From positions 1 to 64,000 of the forward strand of contig NZ_JALAMO010000010.1 of the NCBI RefSeq assembly GCF_026790065.1: 64,000 nt of DNA, written 5' to 3'. The position numbers were made by a program, and so were the translations under genes. The notes under the pieces were generated by a model, which did not search any database, was not told the origin of the DNA, and was given only the letters and a program-made list of their open reading frames with translations. This DNA comes from Bacillus sp. N13C7. GTDB lineage: Bacteria > Bacillota > Bacilli > Bacillales > Bacillaceae. Of this stretch, positions 1 to 9,374 are shown piece by piece. Within the stretch, counting starts at the first letter, position 1. Each line of letters opens with the position of its first letter.

Positions 1-87
1 GTTATCTAGTTTTGAGAGAATAAGTTTTAAAAAAACACTTGATTTTCTCAAGAATACATAGTATAATGTTAAATGTCACTGAAATTG
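1..87 (+). other. 23S-5S rRNA spacer (processing region)
   Basis: AT-rich spacer directly before 5S rRNA. Its first bases (TTATCTAGTTTTGAGAGAA, 3-21) are near-complementary to the TTCTTTGAAAACTAGATAA type sequence that I know from upstream of Bacillus 23S genes, so it is probably the 3' half of the 23S processing stem. The 23S gene itself would lie left of the window (inference). Confidence 0.55.
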
Positions 88-204
<117 letters not shown>

Positions 205-212
205 GACTTCAT

Positions 213-287
213 TCCGCAGTAGCTCAGTGGTAGAGCTATCGGCTGTTAACCGATCGGTCGTAGGTTCGAATCCTACCTGCGGAGCCA
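213..287 (+). tRNA. trnD-Asn: tRNA-Asn(GUU)
   Basis: Full cloverleaf with acceptor TCCGCAG/CTGCGGA, anticodon GTT in the loop CTGTTAA, T arm GGTTCGAATCC and encoded CCA. First tRNA of the trnD-type cluster. Confidence 0.97.
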
Positions 288-292
288 TTATT

Positions 293-384
293 GGAGAGCT
301 GTCCGAGTGGTCGAAGGAGCACGATTGGAAATCGTGTAGGCGGTCAACTCCGTCTCAAGGGTTCGAATCCCTTGCTCTCCGCCA
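293..384 (+). tRNA. trnD-Ser: tRNA-Ser(GGA)
   Basis: Class II tRNA with a long variable arm, acceptor GGAGAGC/GCTCTCC, anticodon GGA in the loop TTGGAAA, and encoded CCA. Confidence 0.96.
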
Positions 385-418
385 CTGATACCTATACATA
401 ATTACAATTGAAAGTCTG

Positions 419-490
419 GGCCCGTTGGTCAAGCGGTTAAGACACCGCCCTTTCACGGCGGTAACACGGGTTCGAATCCCGTACGGGTCA
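419..490 (+). tRNA. trnD-Glu: tRNA-Glu(UUC), CCA not encoded
   Basis: Acceptor GGCCCGT pairs with ACGGGTC; anticodon TTC sits in CTTTCAC. The discriminator A490 is followed by TTA, so the 3' CCA is not encoded and must be added by nucleotidyltransferase. Confidence 0.95.
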
Positions 491-499
491 TTATATGAT

Positions 500-575
500 G
501 GAGGATTAGCTCAGCTGGGAGAGCATCTGCCTTACAAGCAGAGGGTCGGCGGTTCGAGCCCGTCATCCTCCACCA
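500..575 (+). tRNA. trnD-Val: tRNA-Val(UAC)
   Basis: Acceptor GGAGGAT/ATCCTCC, anticodon TAC in CTTACAA, encoded CCA. Confidence 0.96.
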
Positions 576-582
576 TTATCAT

Positions 583-660
<78 letters not shown>

Positions 661-715
661 ATTATATGAATGAAATAAGGAGTGCCCGAAGGGTGCAACT
701 AAAATAATTCAATAC

Positions 716-792
716 GGTCCGGTAGTTCAGTTGGTTAGAATGCCTGCCTGTCACGCAGGAGGTCGCGGGTTCGAGTCCCGTCCGGACCGCCA
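716..792 (+). tRNA. trnD-Asp: tRNA-Asp(GUC)
   Basis: Acceptor GGTCCGG/CCGGACC, anticodon GTC in CTGTCAC, encoded CCA. The 56-base spacer before it (660-715) holds a small hairpin, TGCCC-GAA-GGGTGCA. Confidence 0.96.
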
Positions 793-804
793 TTTAAATA
801 ATAA

Positions 805-880
<76 letters not shown>

Positions 881-885
881 CCTAT

Positions 886-958
<73 letters not shown>

Positions 959-980
959 CTGTTTTTTCAAAACTTAATGT

Positions 981-1065
981 GGAGGGGTAGCGAAGTGGCT
1001 AAACGCGGCGGACTGTAAATCCGCTCCCTCAGGGTTCGGCAGTTCGAATCTGCCCCCCTCCACCA
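981..1065 (+). tRNA. trnD-Tyr: tRNA-Tyr(GUA)
   Basis: Class II tRNA with long variable arm, acceptor GGAGGGG/CCCCTCC, anticodon GTA in CTGTAAA, encoded CCA. Confidence 0.96.
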
Positions 1066-1070
1066 TTTAT

Positions 1071-1144
1071 AGGGGCATAGTTTAACGGTAGAACAGAGGT
1101 CTCCAAAACCTCCGGTGTGGGTTCGATTCCTACTGCCCCTGCCA
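1071..1144 (+). tRNA. trnD-Trp: tRNA-Trp(CCA)
   Basis: Acceptor AGGGGCA/TGCCCCT, anticodon CCA in CTCCAAA, encoded 3' CCA. Confidence 0.96.
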
Positions 1145-1167
1145 AATTTATGACATCTTGAGATTAT

Positions 1168-1244
1168 GGCGGTTGTGGCGAAGTGGTTAACGCACCAGAT
1201 TGTGGCTCTGGCACTCGTGGGTTCGATTCCCATCAATCGCCCCA
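1168..1244 (+). tRNA. trnD-His: tRNA-His(GUG)
   Basis: Anticodon GTG in TTGTGGC. The extra 5' G (1168) opposite the discriminator C is the usual His identity feature. CCA is encoded. Confidence 0.96.
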
Positions 1245-1253
1245 TATTATCAT

Positions 1254-1325
1254 TGGGCTATAGCCAAGCGGTAAGGCAACGGACTTTGACTCCGTCATGC
1301 GTTGGTTCGAATCCAGCTAGCCCAG
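1254..1325 (+). tRNA. trnD-Gln: tRNA-Gln(UUG), CCA not encoded
   Basis: Acceptor TGGGCTA/TAGCCCA, anticodon TTG in CTTTGAC. Discriminator G1325 is followed by TCT, so CCA is not encoded. Confidence 0.95.
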
Positions 1326-1371
1326 TCTCACTTTTATATCAACTGCATATGATGTATTAAGTCCCTAAGAT

Positions 1372-1446
1372 GCGGAAGTAGTTCAGTGGTAGAACACCAC
1401 CTTGCCAAGGTGGGGGTCGCGGGTTCGAATCCCGTCTTCCGCTCCA
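1372..1446 (+). tRNA. trnD-Gly: tRNA-Gly(GCC)
   Basis: Acceptor GCGGAAG/CTTCCGC, anticodon GCC in TTGCCAA, encoded CCA. Confidence 0.96.
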
Positions 1447-1451
1447 ATTAC

Positions 1452-1522
<71 letters not shown>

Positions 1523-1529
1523 TTCTTTT

Positions 1530-1618
1530 GCCGGGGTGGTGGAATTGGCAGACACACAGGACTTAAAATCCTGCGGTAGGTGACTACCGTGCCGGTTCAA
1601 GTCCGGCCCTCGGCACCA
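1530..1618 (+). tRNA. trnD-Leu1: tRNA-Leu(UAA)
   Basis: Class II tRNA, acceptor GCCGGGG/CCTCGGC type pairing, anticodon TAA in CTTAAAA, long variable arm, encoded CCA. A terminator-like hairpin follows at 1678, so this is probably the last tRNA of the rrn-linked transcript. Confidence 0.96.
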
Positions 1619-1677
1619 ATTTTACTTACTAAGTTGAATTGGTGTTTGTTCGTTTAAAGTTATAACTAATCATATTA

Positions 1678-1706
1678 ATGATCTACATAAGTAGATCATT
1701 TTTTAT
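1678..1706 (+). terminator. Terminator between the two tRNA-Leu genes
   Basis: ATGATCTAC-ATAA-GTAGATCAT followed by six T is a 9-bp hairpin with U-tract. It separates Leu(CAA) from the 15 tRNAs upstream. Confidence 0.8.
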
Positions 1707-1817
1707 TGTTTTGATTTATCAGCGGCTAAGTTTTGATACATGATCATAAAGCTGCTTCAGCTAAATCTCTTAACACTATTTTATTAATATATTTCCAAAA
1801 AAACTTTTTGAAATACG

Positions 1818-1846
1818 TTGACACTTTATAAGATCCATGATATATT
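1818..1846 (+). promoter_or_regulatory. SigA promoter for tRNA-Leu(CAA)
   Basis: TTGACA (1818-1823), a 17-base spacer and TATATT (1841-1846). The predicted start lies about 25 bases upstream of the tRNA. This is one of the best consensus matches in the window. Confidence 0.8.
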
Positions 1847-1878
1847 TATATTCGTCGGTTAGATACGATGTAAAACTT

Positions 1879-1960
1879 GCCGGTGTGGCGGAATTGGCAG
1901 ACGCGCACGACTCAAAATCGTGTTCCTTCTGGAGTGTCGGTTCGACCCCGACCACCGGTA
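1879..1960 (+). tRNA. trnD-Leu2: tRNA-Leu(CAA), CCA not encoded
   Basis: Class II tRNA with acceptor GCCGGTG/CACCGGT (a G1-U72 wobble), anticodon CAA in CTCAAAA. Discriminator A1960 is followed by TAC, so CCA is not encoded. It has its own promoter (1818) and terminator (1966). Confidence 0.94.
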
Positions 1961-1965
1961 TACTG

Positions 1966-1998
1966 AAAAACCCGTTTCTCATTGGAAACGGGTTTTTA
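1966..1998 (+). terminator. Terminator after tRNA-Leu(CAA)
   Basis: AAACCCGTTTC-TCATTG-GAAACGGGTTT followed by TTATTTTTATT; ends the tRNA cluster. Confidence 0.85.
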
Positions 1999-2011
1999 TT
2001 TTTATTAAAGA

Positions 2012-2042
2012 AAAGGAGCTCAGCTAAGCTGGGCTCCTTTTT
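2012..2042 (-). terminator. Terminator of spo0M (usable in both directions)
   Basis: GGAGCTCAGC-TAA-GCTGGGCTCC flanked by A and T runs. It sits a few bases after the spo0M stop codon on the minus strand. Confidence 0.8.
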
Positions 2043-2046
2043 ATAT

Positions 2047-2823
2047 TTACTCAGCGTATTGGTCTATGATCTCTTCTAACACCTCTTCAAGACCTTCTGC
2101 ATCTTCAAGCTCTAATTGGCTGAAGCGGACACGTACGAGCTGTTCTCCGTCATTATACATCTCTTCCAGCCATCCTCGCAGTCCTCTTGCTCTGCGGTCG
2201 ACTTCGAAAATAATGTCTAAACCGTTTTCGTCTAAAAGAAAAATAACCTCTAATTCATCAAGCATCTGACGATAGTAGCCTGATGTCGGAACGAACTCGA
2301 ATTCTTGAACAAATGGAAGTCTGCGCTGGAAGTAAGGCGCTTGTTCGCAGTCTGCTTCATGAAGGCGGAAGCCTAGGTTTTCGATGGCTTCCAGCACATT
2401 TTCAATCCAAGGGTGTGCCTCAACGAAAATGCGGTCATGGTCGGACTTATCGATACCGCCTTCGATATCAAGGTCTGTCACCACGGCGACTTCTACTTTT
2501 CCTACAGTAATCGGTGTATCTAGCGGTAGAGTGAATGAGAACGGAAATTGATGCTCTTCTCCAGGCTGAACGGTGAATGAACCAGTGACCCGGAAAGAAT
2601 GAATTGTAGCGTATTTCCGGTGCTCTTCATCGTCTTTTACAATGACGTACCGTGTATTAAGCTGTACGTCAATATAGCGAATGTCCTGAGCGATTTTTCC
2701 GCCTTTGACATGTACAGTACCCCGTACTTCCTCTCCAGGATAATAGGCGTCTTTCTCTAAAATCGTATCTACTTTTGCAGCACCGATTCCGGCACTTGCA
2801 GCAAGCTTCTTAAAAAATGACAT
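2047..2823 (-). CDS. spo0M: Spo0M sporulation-control protein, arrestin-like
   Basis: 258-aa cytoplasmic protein starting MSFFKKLAASAGIGAAKVDT, of the SpoOM family: an arrestin-like beta-sandwich (about residues 1-150, with the typical YYPGEEVRGTVHVKGG strand) and an acidic C-terminal tail (residues 220-258). The family is known to influence sporulation and cell shape; no enzymatic residues are apparent. I chose the ATG at 2823 because AAGGGGAAGA lies 7 bases upstream; an in-frame start 11 codons earlier has no such site. A SigW-type promoter (2858-2886) precedes it, which suits a cell-envelope stress response. It is monocistronic, with its own terminator at 2012. Confidence 0.93.
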   Translation of the reverse strand: MSFFKKLAASAGIGAAKVDTILEKDAYYPGEEVRGTVHVKGGKIAQDIRYIDVQLNTRYVIVKDDEEHRKYATIHSFRVTGSFTVQPGEEHQFPFSFTLPLDTPITVGKVEVAVVTDLDIEGGIDKSDHDRIFVEAHPWIENVLEAIENLGFRLHEADCEQAPYFQRRLPFVQEFEFVPTSGYYRQMLDELEVIFLLDENGLDIIFEVDRRARGLRGWLEEMYNDGEQLVRVRFSQLELEDAEGLEEVLEEIIDQYAE

Positions 2824-2857
2824 GTTAGATCTTCCCCTTTTTCTTTTTCTCAACAAA

Positions 2858-2886
2858 TATACGTAAGAAAGAGGAAAAAAGATTCA
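2858..2886 (-). promoter_or_regulatory. SigW-type promoter of spo0M
   Basis: Minus strand reads TGAATC, 17 bases, CGTATA, one mismatch from the ECF SigW consensus TGAAAC-N16/17-CGTATA. It ends 34 bases upstream of the start codon. Confidence 0.6.
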
Positions 2887-2968
2887 TTTGGTTCATACTT
2901 TTTTCCTATGATTCTTCAGGTTAAAGGACAGACTAAGAATAATACTGAAAGCAAAGGAGCGGATTGAA

Positions 2969-3166
2969 ATGAATAAAGAAAGTATGGTTGCTGATAAATT
3001 ACACAGAATGTTTTTGGCTGGTGAGCTGCAAATCACGGTAGAAGAGGATATCAATAATATATCTGAAAGGCTGAGAAACGGCGATCTCAGTTTAGACCGA
3101 TTGGGCGGGGAAGATGCGTTTATAAAAGAAACAGTAAACGAGGCTTTAAGAAGAGTGGAGCAATAA
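2969..3166 (+). CDS. Small hypothetical protein, 65 aa
   Basis: I do not recognise a family with certainty. The 65-aa product starts MNKESMVADKLHRMFLAGEL and is soluble, acidic and predicted mostly helical, with no cysteines, signal or membrane segment. AAAGGAG lies 7 bases before the ATG, and a strong terminator hairpin follows 8 bases after the stop, so it looks like a real single-gene unit between the divergent spo0M and the next convergent gene. The size and charge resemble small regulatory adaptors, but that is only an impression. Confidence 0.7.
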   Translation: MNKESMVADKLHRMFLAGELQITVEEDINNISERLRNGDLSLDRLGGEDAFIKETVNEALRRVEQ

Positions 3167-3173
3167 AGGAAAG

Positions 3174-3210
3174 AGACGGTCTTTCATAAAATGAGAGACC
3201 GTCATTTTTT
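3174..3210 (+). terminator. Terminator after the 65-aa gene
   Basis: GACGGTCTTTCA-TAAAA-TGAGAGACCGTC followed by ATTTTTTAT. Confidence 0.85.
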
Positions 3211-3252
3211 ATGGCCTGTTTACAGTTCTCTGCAACATAAAAGCGAGTCGAT

Positions 3253-3489
3253 TTAAAATGGTTTATCTAGGACAAAGCCTTTTTCCAACAGGAGTTCTGA
3301 CAGTTCTCCATGCAGATAAACAGCTGCATCTAATTGATCATGCAATGCTCTTCGGAGGTGAGGGTTCGAGGTTTCCTTTATCGCGGCAGTGTACTTGTTA
3401 ATGCTGTTTTTTGTTGTTGCTAAGAAATCAAGGGCAGTTGCAGGTATAGCTATGGCGTTAATCGGATCAAAGACATTGTTCAATGGCAA
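3253..3489 (-). CDS. Short coat-F-like protein (probable spore protein)
   Basis: About 78 aa beginning (TTG)PLNNVFDPINAIAIPATAL and ending LLLEKGFVLDKPF. Its helical body, with KNSINKYTAAIKETSNPHLR followed by LHDQLDAAV, is the pattern of the ferritin-like CotF/spore coat family (compare YhcQ in this window), so a coat or spore-surface role is likely but inferred. The frame is open further upstream, yet AGGAGGTGG lies just before two possible TTG codons (3489 and 3483); the second gives better spacing. It is short for the family, a one-domain version. Its upstream end faces the divergent ygaJ promoter. Confidence 0.65.
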   Translation of the reverse strand: MPLNNVFDPINAIAIPATALDFLATTKNSINKYTAAIKETSNPHLRRALHDQLDAAVYLHGELSELLLEKGFVLDKPF

Positions 3490-3569
3490 GCCACCTCCTG
3501 TACAGGATGTTATTTTCTTGTTCCCCTGATAAGAAAATATTTTGCTTTGTGTCTTGCTTTTATACAAAA

Positions 3570-3578
3570 TGCTATAAT
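3570..3578 (+). promoter_or_regulatory. Extended -10 promoter of ygaJ
   Basis: TGCTATAAT is a perfect -10 with the TGn extension, 32 bases before the start codon. No good -35 at 17 bases is visible, as allowed for extended -10 promoters. Confidence 0.6.
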
Positions 3579-3609
3579 GAATAACAAATTTTTCCGGGGG
3601 AGTGGGATG

Positions 3610-4302
3610 ATGAAGCAGATTATTGCGATGGGCGGAGGGGGTTTTTCAATGGAGCCGGATAATTTGTCTCTCGATCAATATATCATCAATCAATCGGAGC
3701 GGAAGTCACCTCGCATTTGTTTTCTGCCGACGGCGAGCGGTGATTCCCAAAACTATGTTCAGCGGTTTTATGATGCTTTTCAAACACTGGATTGTGTGCC
3801 GTCTCATTTATCCTTATTTAAGCCGCCGACAACAGATTTACTATCTTTTGTTATGGAACAGGATGTAATATATGTTGGCGGGGGAAATACGAGGAATATG
3901 CTTGTACTGTGGAAGGAGTGGGGGCTGGATCTTATTCTCAGAGAAGCATGGAAGAACGGTTTGATTCTAGCTGGATTAAGTGCCGGTGCGATCTGCTGGT
4001 TTGAAGAAGGGGTCACAGATTCGGCCGGGCCGCTGACAAGTATGAAAAGTTTAGGTTTGTTGCAAGGGAGTTTTTGTCCTCATTATGATGGTGAAAAGGA
4101 CCGGAGGCCGATATACCACCAGCTGATATCTAATGAATTTCTGAGTGATGGCTATGCGGCGGACGACGGAGCGGCTCTCCATTTCATAAATGATCAGCTG
4201 TTTCAGACAGTGAGTTCAAGACCGGGTGCAAAGGCATATCGGGTGATGATGGATGAATATGAAATAGCTGAAATCCAGCTGCCTGTCAAATATTTAGGAT
4301 GA
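3610..4302 (+). CDS. ygaJ: Peptidase E-like protein (S51 family)
   Basis: 230-aa cytoplasmic protein with the class-I glutamine-amidotransferase-like fold of peptidase S51. It carries MGGGGFSME near the N-terminus and the nucleophile elbow LAGLSAGAICWF (about residues 118-129), in which the Ser of GLSAGA is the catalytic residue. Family members are dipeptidases preferring N-terminal Asp (peptidase E) or cyanophycinase; the exact substrate here is not known to me. ATG codons at 3607 and 3610 both fit the GGGGGAG ribosome site; the second has better spacing. It is transcribed alone from the extended -10 promoter at 3570, just upstream of the thiC riboswitch. Confidence 0.88.
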   Translation: MKQIIAMGGGGFSMEPDNLSLDQYIINQSERKSPRICFLPTASGDSQNYVQRFYDAFQTLDCVPSHLSLFKPPTTDLLSFVMEQDVIYVGGGNTRNMLVLWKEWGLDLILREAWKNGLILAGLSAGAICWFEEGVTDSAGPLTSMKSLGLLQGSFCPHYDGEKDRRPIYHQLISNEFLSDGYAADDGAALHFINDQLFQTVSSRPGAKAYRVMMDEYEIAEIQLPVKYLG

Positions 4303-4349
4303 ATTAGCTGAATATTATCTATATTCCCCTTTTTTTCAGATTGGTTTTA

Positions 4350-4358
4350 TGTTAAGAT
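4350..4358 (+). promoter_or_regulatory. Possible extended -10 promoter of thiC
   Basis: TGTTAAGAT (TGn plus TAAGAT) is placed so that transcription would start just before the TPP riboswitch. The -35 region is only a T run. Confidence 0.4.
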
Positions 4359-4375
4359 GAGTGCGAAATCAATAG

Positions 4376-4470
4376 TTACTGGGGGTGCCCGCTATCGGGC
4401 TGAGAGAGAAGGCAAGCTTCTTAACCCTTTGGACCTGATCTGGTTCGTACCAGCGTGGGGAAGTAGAGGA
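4376..4470 (+). promoter_or_regulatory. TPP (thi-box) riboswitch
   Basis: The conserved thi-box parts are all present in order: GGGGGTGCCCG...CGGGCTGAGAGAG, ACCCTTTGGACCTGATCTGG and TACCAGCGTGGGGAA. It is followed at 4522 by a terminator, so thiamine pyrophosphate should cause premature termination before thiC, the usual Bacillus arrangement. Confidence 0.95.
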
Positions 4471-4521
4471 ATTGTTTTTATTATTGTCGTGCTGGGCAAT
4501 AATATGTTTCTTTCTGACTGT

Positions 4522-4553
4522 AACCGGGTTCATTCATTTGAATCCGGTTTTTT
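4522..4553 (+). terminator. Riboswitch-controlled terminator in the thiC leader
   Basis: AACCGGGTTCATTC-ATTT-GAATCCGGTT followed by TTTTG, between the TPP aptamer and thiC. Confidence 0.85.
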
Positions 4554-4607
4554 GTGCTGGTTATGGGCTTGATTTTGTCCTTTCAAACGAAGAGAGGGGA
4601 AGGATAA

Positions 4608-6383
<1,776 letters not shown>

Positions 6384-6387
6384 TAGA

Positions 6388-6416
6388 TTGACAGGCAAAA
6401 TGGAATGCGTTTTAAT
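6388..6416 (+). promoter_or_regulatory. SigA promoter of senS
   Basis: TTGACA (6388-6393), 17 bases, TTTAAT (6411-6416). It begins 5 bases after the thiC stop and gives a roughly 90-base leader that contains the hairpin element at 6443. Confidence 0.7.
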
Positions 6417-6442
6417 ATAGCTAATATCCATTTCCAATATTT

Positions 6443-6491
6443 GCCGATCGGGACACCGAAGGCTCTTATCTTTTAGATAAGGGCCTTTTTT
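6443..6491 (+). terminator. Two-hairpin leader terminator before senS
   Basis: A small hairpin TCGG-GACA-CCGA (6448-6459) is followed by a 13-bp perfect hairpin AAGGCTCTTATCT-TTT-AGATAAGGGCCTT and a T run (6486-6491). It lies between the senS promoter and senS, so it can act as an attenuator as well as a thiC terminator. The same element, 24/29 identical over 6443-6471, occurs before ssuB at 8492. Confidence 0.85.
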
Positions 6492-6514
6492 GTATGAAAA
6501 AGGAGGGATCATTG

Positions 6515-6706
6515 ATGGGAATCAAAAAAGAGAAGGGGAGAAAACGATTTAGGAAGCGAAAAACATACGGGAATCAAATTCTGCCGCTGGAGCTCCTGAT
6601 TGAAAAAAACAAACGAGAGATTATGAACAGTACGGAGATGATGGAGGAAATTTATATGAAGATTGATGAGAAGCATACGGCAGTGCAATATAAAAAAACC
6701 CGCTAA
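6515..6706 (+). CDS. senS: SenS, small regulator of extracellular enzymes
   Basis: 63-aa highly basic protein beginning MGIKKEKGRKRFRKRKTYG, with a lysine/arginine-rich N-terminus and a helical C-terminal half. SenS is known as a small protein that stimulates expression of secreted enzyme genes when overproduced; the mechanism is not clear to me. AAGGAGGG lies 7 bases before ATG 6515. The gene sits behind a promoter-terminator leader, so read-through or antitermination decides its expression. It converges on katA and shares the hairpin at 6694 with it. Confidence 0.9.
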   Translation: MGIKKEKGRKRFRKRKTYGNQILPLELLIEKNKREIMNSTEMMEEIYMKIDEKHTAVQYKKTR

Positions 6707-6722
6707 TGTATAGCGGGTTTTT
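6694..6722 (+). terminator. Shared senS/katA terminator
   Basis: AAAACCCGCTA-ATGTA-TAGCGGGTTTTT, symmetrical with A and T runs on both sides; it overlaps the senS stop region and serves katA on the minus strand. Confidence 0.85.
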
Positions 6723-6730
6723 GCATTCTA

Positions 6731-8182
6731 TTAAGCATCTTTTTTAATCGGTAATCCAAGTCCTTCTGCCACGCGTTTTCCGTATTCAGGATCCGCTTTG
6801 TAGAAATGCCCGATTTGGCGAAGTTTGATTTCTTCTTTTTCTACCGGCTTCATGGCGTTAACGATATTTTCAACAAGGCGGGTGCGCTCATCTTCGCTCA
6901 TTAAACGGTAGAGGTCACCGGCTTGTGTGTAGTGATCGTTGTGATCGTAGCTTACGCTGTCAGCCATCCCTTGTACCGGATATGCTGCTTGTTTATCCTC
7001 TGGTGATTCTTTCGGACCTCCGAAGCTGTTAGGCTCGTAATAAACGGATCCGCCGCCATTATTGTCAAAACGCATTTGTCCGTCACGCTGATAATTGTTC
7101 ACTTCGTTGCGTGCGCGGTTGATTGGCAGCGCTTGATGGTTCGCACCGACACGGTAGCGGTGTGCATCATGATAAGCAAACAGTCTGCCTTGAAGCATTT
7201 TATCCGGAGAAACATCAATGCCAGGCACGAGTGTTCCAGGTGAGAATGTCGCTTGTTCTACTTCTGCAAAGTAGTTTTCCGGGTTTCTGTCAAGCACCAT
7301 ACGTCCGACCTCGATTAGCGGATAGTCTTTTTGAGACCAAACTTTTGTAACATCAAACGGGTCAAAGCGATACGTATTTGCATCTTCTAAAGGCATGATT
7401 TGCACATATAGTTTCCATGCAGGGAAATCACCATTTTCGATCGCGTTGAATAGATCTTCTGTATGGTAATCAGGGTTTTCACCGGCAATTTTTGCCGCCG
7501 TATGAACATCAAGGTTTTTCACGCCTTGTTCTGTTTTAAAGTGATATTTAATCCATACGCCTTCACCTTCGGCATTTGTCCATTTGAATGTATGGCTTCC
7601 AAAGCCGTGCATGTGACGAAGTGTCGCAGGAATTCCACGGTCTGACATCAGAATTGTCACTTGGTGCAGTGACTCTGGTGAAAGTGACCAGAAATCCCAT
7701 ACAGCCGTAGGGTTTTTCAGGTGTGTTTTTGGATCTCTTTTTTGTGTATGGATGAAATCAGGGAACTTAATCGCATCGCGGATGAAGAATACTGGAGTAT
7801 TGTTGCCAACGATGTCGTAGTTTCCTTCTTCAGTATAGAATTTAACAGCAAATCCGCGCGGGTCGCGAACTGTGTCAGCCGAGCCAAGTTCACCGGCAAC
7901 TGTTGAGAAACGGACGAACAACGGTGTGCGTTTGCCGACTTCAGAAAGGAAAGCGGCTTTCGTGTATTTTGTTACATCGTTTGTTACTTCAAAATATCCG
8001 TGTGCGCCTGCTCCTTTGGCGTGAACAACACGTTCAGGAACTCGTTCTCGGTTGAAATGGGCCAGTTTTTCGAGTAAATGTACATCTTGGATTAAAGTTG
8101 GTCCGCGAGAACCGGCAGTCATCGAATTTTGATTATCTCCAACCGGAGCGCCCCAGCTAGTTGTCAGTTTATTTGAACTCAT
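6731..8182 (-). CDS. katA: Vegetative catalase KatA
   Basis: 483-aa small-subunit, clade 3 haem catalase converting hydrogen peroxide to water and oxygen in the cytoplasm. The catalytic His is in [13 protein letters not shown] (about residues 53-65), the active-site Asn in VGNNTPVFF, and the haem-ligand Tyr in [14 protein letters not shown]. Length is normal for the family. The start is supported by AGAGGTGAT upstream. A perfect PerR box lies at 8246-8260, so peroxide should induce it by oxidising PerR. It is monocistronic and convergent with senS. Confidence 0.98.
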   Translation of the reverse strand: MSSNKLTTSWGAPVGDNQNSMTAGSRGPTLIQDVHLLEKLAHFNRERVPERVVHAKGAGAHGYFEVTNDVTKYTKAAFLSEVGKRTPLFVRFSTVAGELGSADTVRDPRGFAVKFYTEEGNYDIVGNNTPVFFIRDAIKFPDFIHTQKRDPKTHLKNPTAVWDFWSLSPESLHQVTILMSDRGIPATLRHMHGFGSHTFKWTNAEGEGVWIKYHFKTEQGVKNLDVHTAAKIAGENPDYHTEDLFNAIENGDFPAWKLYVQIMPLEDANTYRFDPFDVTKVWSQKDYPLIEVGRMVLDRNPENYFAEVEQATFSPGTLVPGIDVSPDKMLQGRLFAYHDAHRYRVGANHQALPINRARNEVNNYQRDGQMRFDNNGGGSVYYEPNSFGGPKESPEDKQAAYPVQGMADSVSYDHNDHYTQAGDLYRLMSEDERTRLVENIVNAMKPVEKEEIKLRQIGHFYKADPEYGKRVAEGLGLPIKKDA

Positions 8183-8210
8183 GTTATCACCTCTTGGAAT
8201 TTATAAGAAC

Positions 8211-8238
8211 ATAATATCATCTCTAAGTAAAAAGTCAA
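8211..8238 (-). promoter_or_regulatory. SigA promoter of katA
   Basis: Minus strand TTGACT (8238-8233), 16 bases, TATTAT (8216-8211), about 28 bases upstream of the start codon. Confidence 0.6.
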
Positions 8239-8245
8239 TATTATT

Positions 8246-8260
8246 TTATAATTATTATAA
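8246..8260 (-). promoter_or_regulatory. PerR box
   Basis: TTATAATTATTATAA is an exact 15/15 match to the PerR consensus TTATAATNATTATAA. It begins 8 bases upstream of the katA -35 hexamer. Confidence 0.92.
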
Positions 8261-8433
8261 AATAGTTATCTCTATTAAGCGATATCTAGTATTGAAATTA
8301 TTGATAAACCCTTGTTGCAACAGTCTATAATAGAGAAAAAAGTTTTTCGGGAAATGATTTTTTTCTTTCCTACTTGCGAAACAAGCAGAGTAAGTGATAA
8401 ACGAGGATGTTAAAAATCTTGTTTAAAAAAGAG

Positions 8434-8463
8434 TTGACATATCGGAATAATTTGAATTAACAT
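8434..8463 (+). promoter_or_regulatory. ssuB promoter with CymR-like site
   Basis: TTGACA (8434-8439), 18 bases, TAACAT (8458-8463). One base after the -35 is ATCGGAAT (8441-8448), the same motif at the same offset as in the tcyP promoter (33534). Both operons belong to sulfur assimilation, known to be repressed by CymR when cysteine is plentiful, so this is a likely CymR half-site (inference from memory of the consensus). Confidence 0.6.
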
Positions 8464-8491
8464 GATATTCAAACAAAAAAACAATTGGGCA

Positions 8492-8549
8492 GCTGATCGG
8501 ACCGCCGAAGGCTCTCATCTCTACAACGAACAGAGATGGGGGCCTTTTT
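8492..8549 (+). terminator. Two-hairpin leader terminator before ssuB
   Basis: Small hairpin TCGG-ACCG-CCGA (8497-8508) followed by a long hairpin whose arms are GAAGGCTCTCATCTCT and AGAGATGGGGGCCTTTTT. It lies between the ssuB promoter and start codon and is homologous to the element before senS (6443). Confidence 0.82.
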
Positions 8550-8589
8550 GTTTTTTGAAGGCGGGGTTGGCAGAAAGAGAGGGATAAAA

Positions 8590-9357
8590 GTGGCTGTGAC
8601 CATCAGCATCAAAGAAAAGGCATTTGTTCATGAAGGCCGCAAAACAACGGTCTTGGAGAACATTCAATTATCAATCGCGCCAGGTGAATTTCTAACAGTC
8701 ATCGGACCGAGCGGGTGCGGAAAAAGCACTTTGTTAAAAATTATTGCAGGACTTGATTCTGAGTATGAGGGGAGTATTGAAATTAACGGACGCAGCGTAA
8801 GAGCTCCGGGTATTCAGCAAGGATTTATTTTTCAGGAGCATCGCCTCTTTCCTTGGCTGACGGTTGAGCAGAATATTGCCGCTGATTTGAACTTGAAAGA
8901 CCCAAAAGTCAAACAGAAGGTGGATGAATTGATCGAGATTGTCAGATTGAAAGGATCGGAGAAAGCGTATCCGCGCGAGCTGTCAGGCGGTATGTCACAA
9001 AGAGTGGCTATCGCACGGGCTCTTCTGCGGGAGCCTGAGGTGCTGCTTTTAGATGAACCGTTTGGTGCACTCGACGCTTTTACAAGAAAACACCTGCAGG
9101 ACGTGCTGCTGGATATATGGCGGAGGAAAAAAACAACGATGATACTCGTCACTCATGATATAGATGAATCTGTTTATTTAGGAAATGAGCTTGCGATCCT
9201 TAAGGCCAAACCGGGGAACATTCATAAGCTGATGCCCATTCATTTGGCGTATCCGCGAAACAGGACGACTCCGGATTTCCAAGTGATCAGACAGAAAGTG
9301 CTGTCGGAATTCGAGAAAACAGAAGAACTAGAGTACGCTGAAGGATCAGGGATATAG
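8590..9357 (+). CDS. ssuB: Sulfonate ABC transporter ATPase SsuB
   Basis: 255-aa ATPase of the aliphatic sulfonate importer SsuABC. Walker [11 protein letters not shown]-loop [11 protein letters not shown], signature LSGGMSQR and Walker [13 protein letters not shown] are all present in order, and the H-loop is in LVTHDIDE. The frame is open upstream, but GTG 8590 has AGAGAGGGA at the right distance and gives the expected 255-aa length. First gene of ssuBACD; gaps to the following genes are small. Expression depends on the promoter at 8434 and the leader terminator at 8492. Confidence 0.95.
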   Translation: MAVTISIKEKAFVHEGRKTTVLENIQLSIAPGEFLTVIGPSGCGKSTLLKIIAGLDSEYEGSIEINGRSVRAPGIQQGFIFQEHRLFPWLTVEQNIAADLNLKDPKVKQKVDELIEIVRLKGSEKAYPRELSGGMSQRVAIARALLREPEVLLLDEPFGALDAFTRKHLQDVLLDIWRRKKTTMILVTHDIDESVYLGNELAILKAKPGNIHKLMPIHLAYPRNRTTPDFQVIRQKVLSEFEKTEELEYAEGSGI

Positions 9358-9374
9358 AAAGGGCGGAAGCAGAA

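Noticed and set aside
676-700. Hairpin TGCCC-GAA-GGGTGCA between tRNA-Met and tRNA-Asp as a terminator
   Set aside because: Short stem without a T tract; more likely a processing feature.
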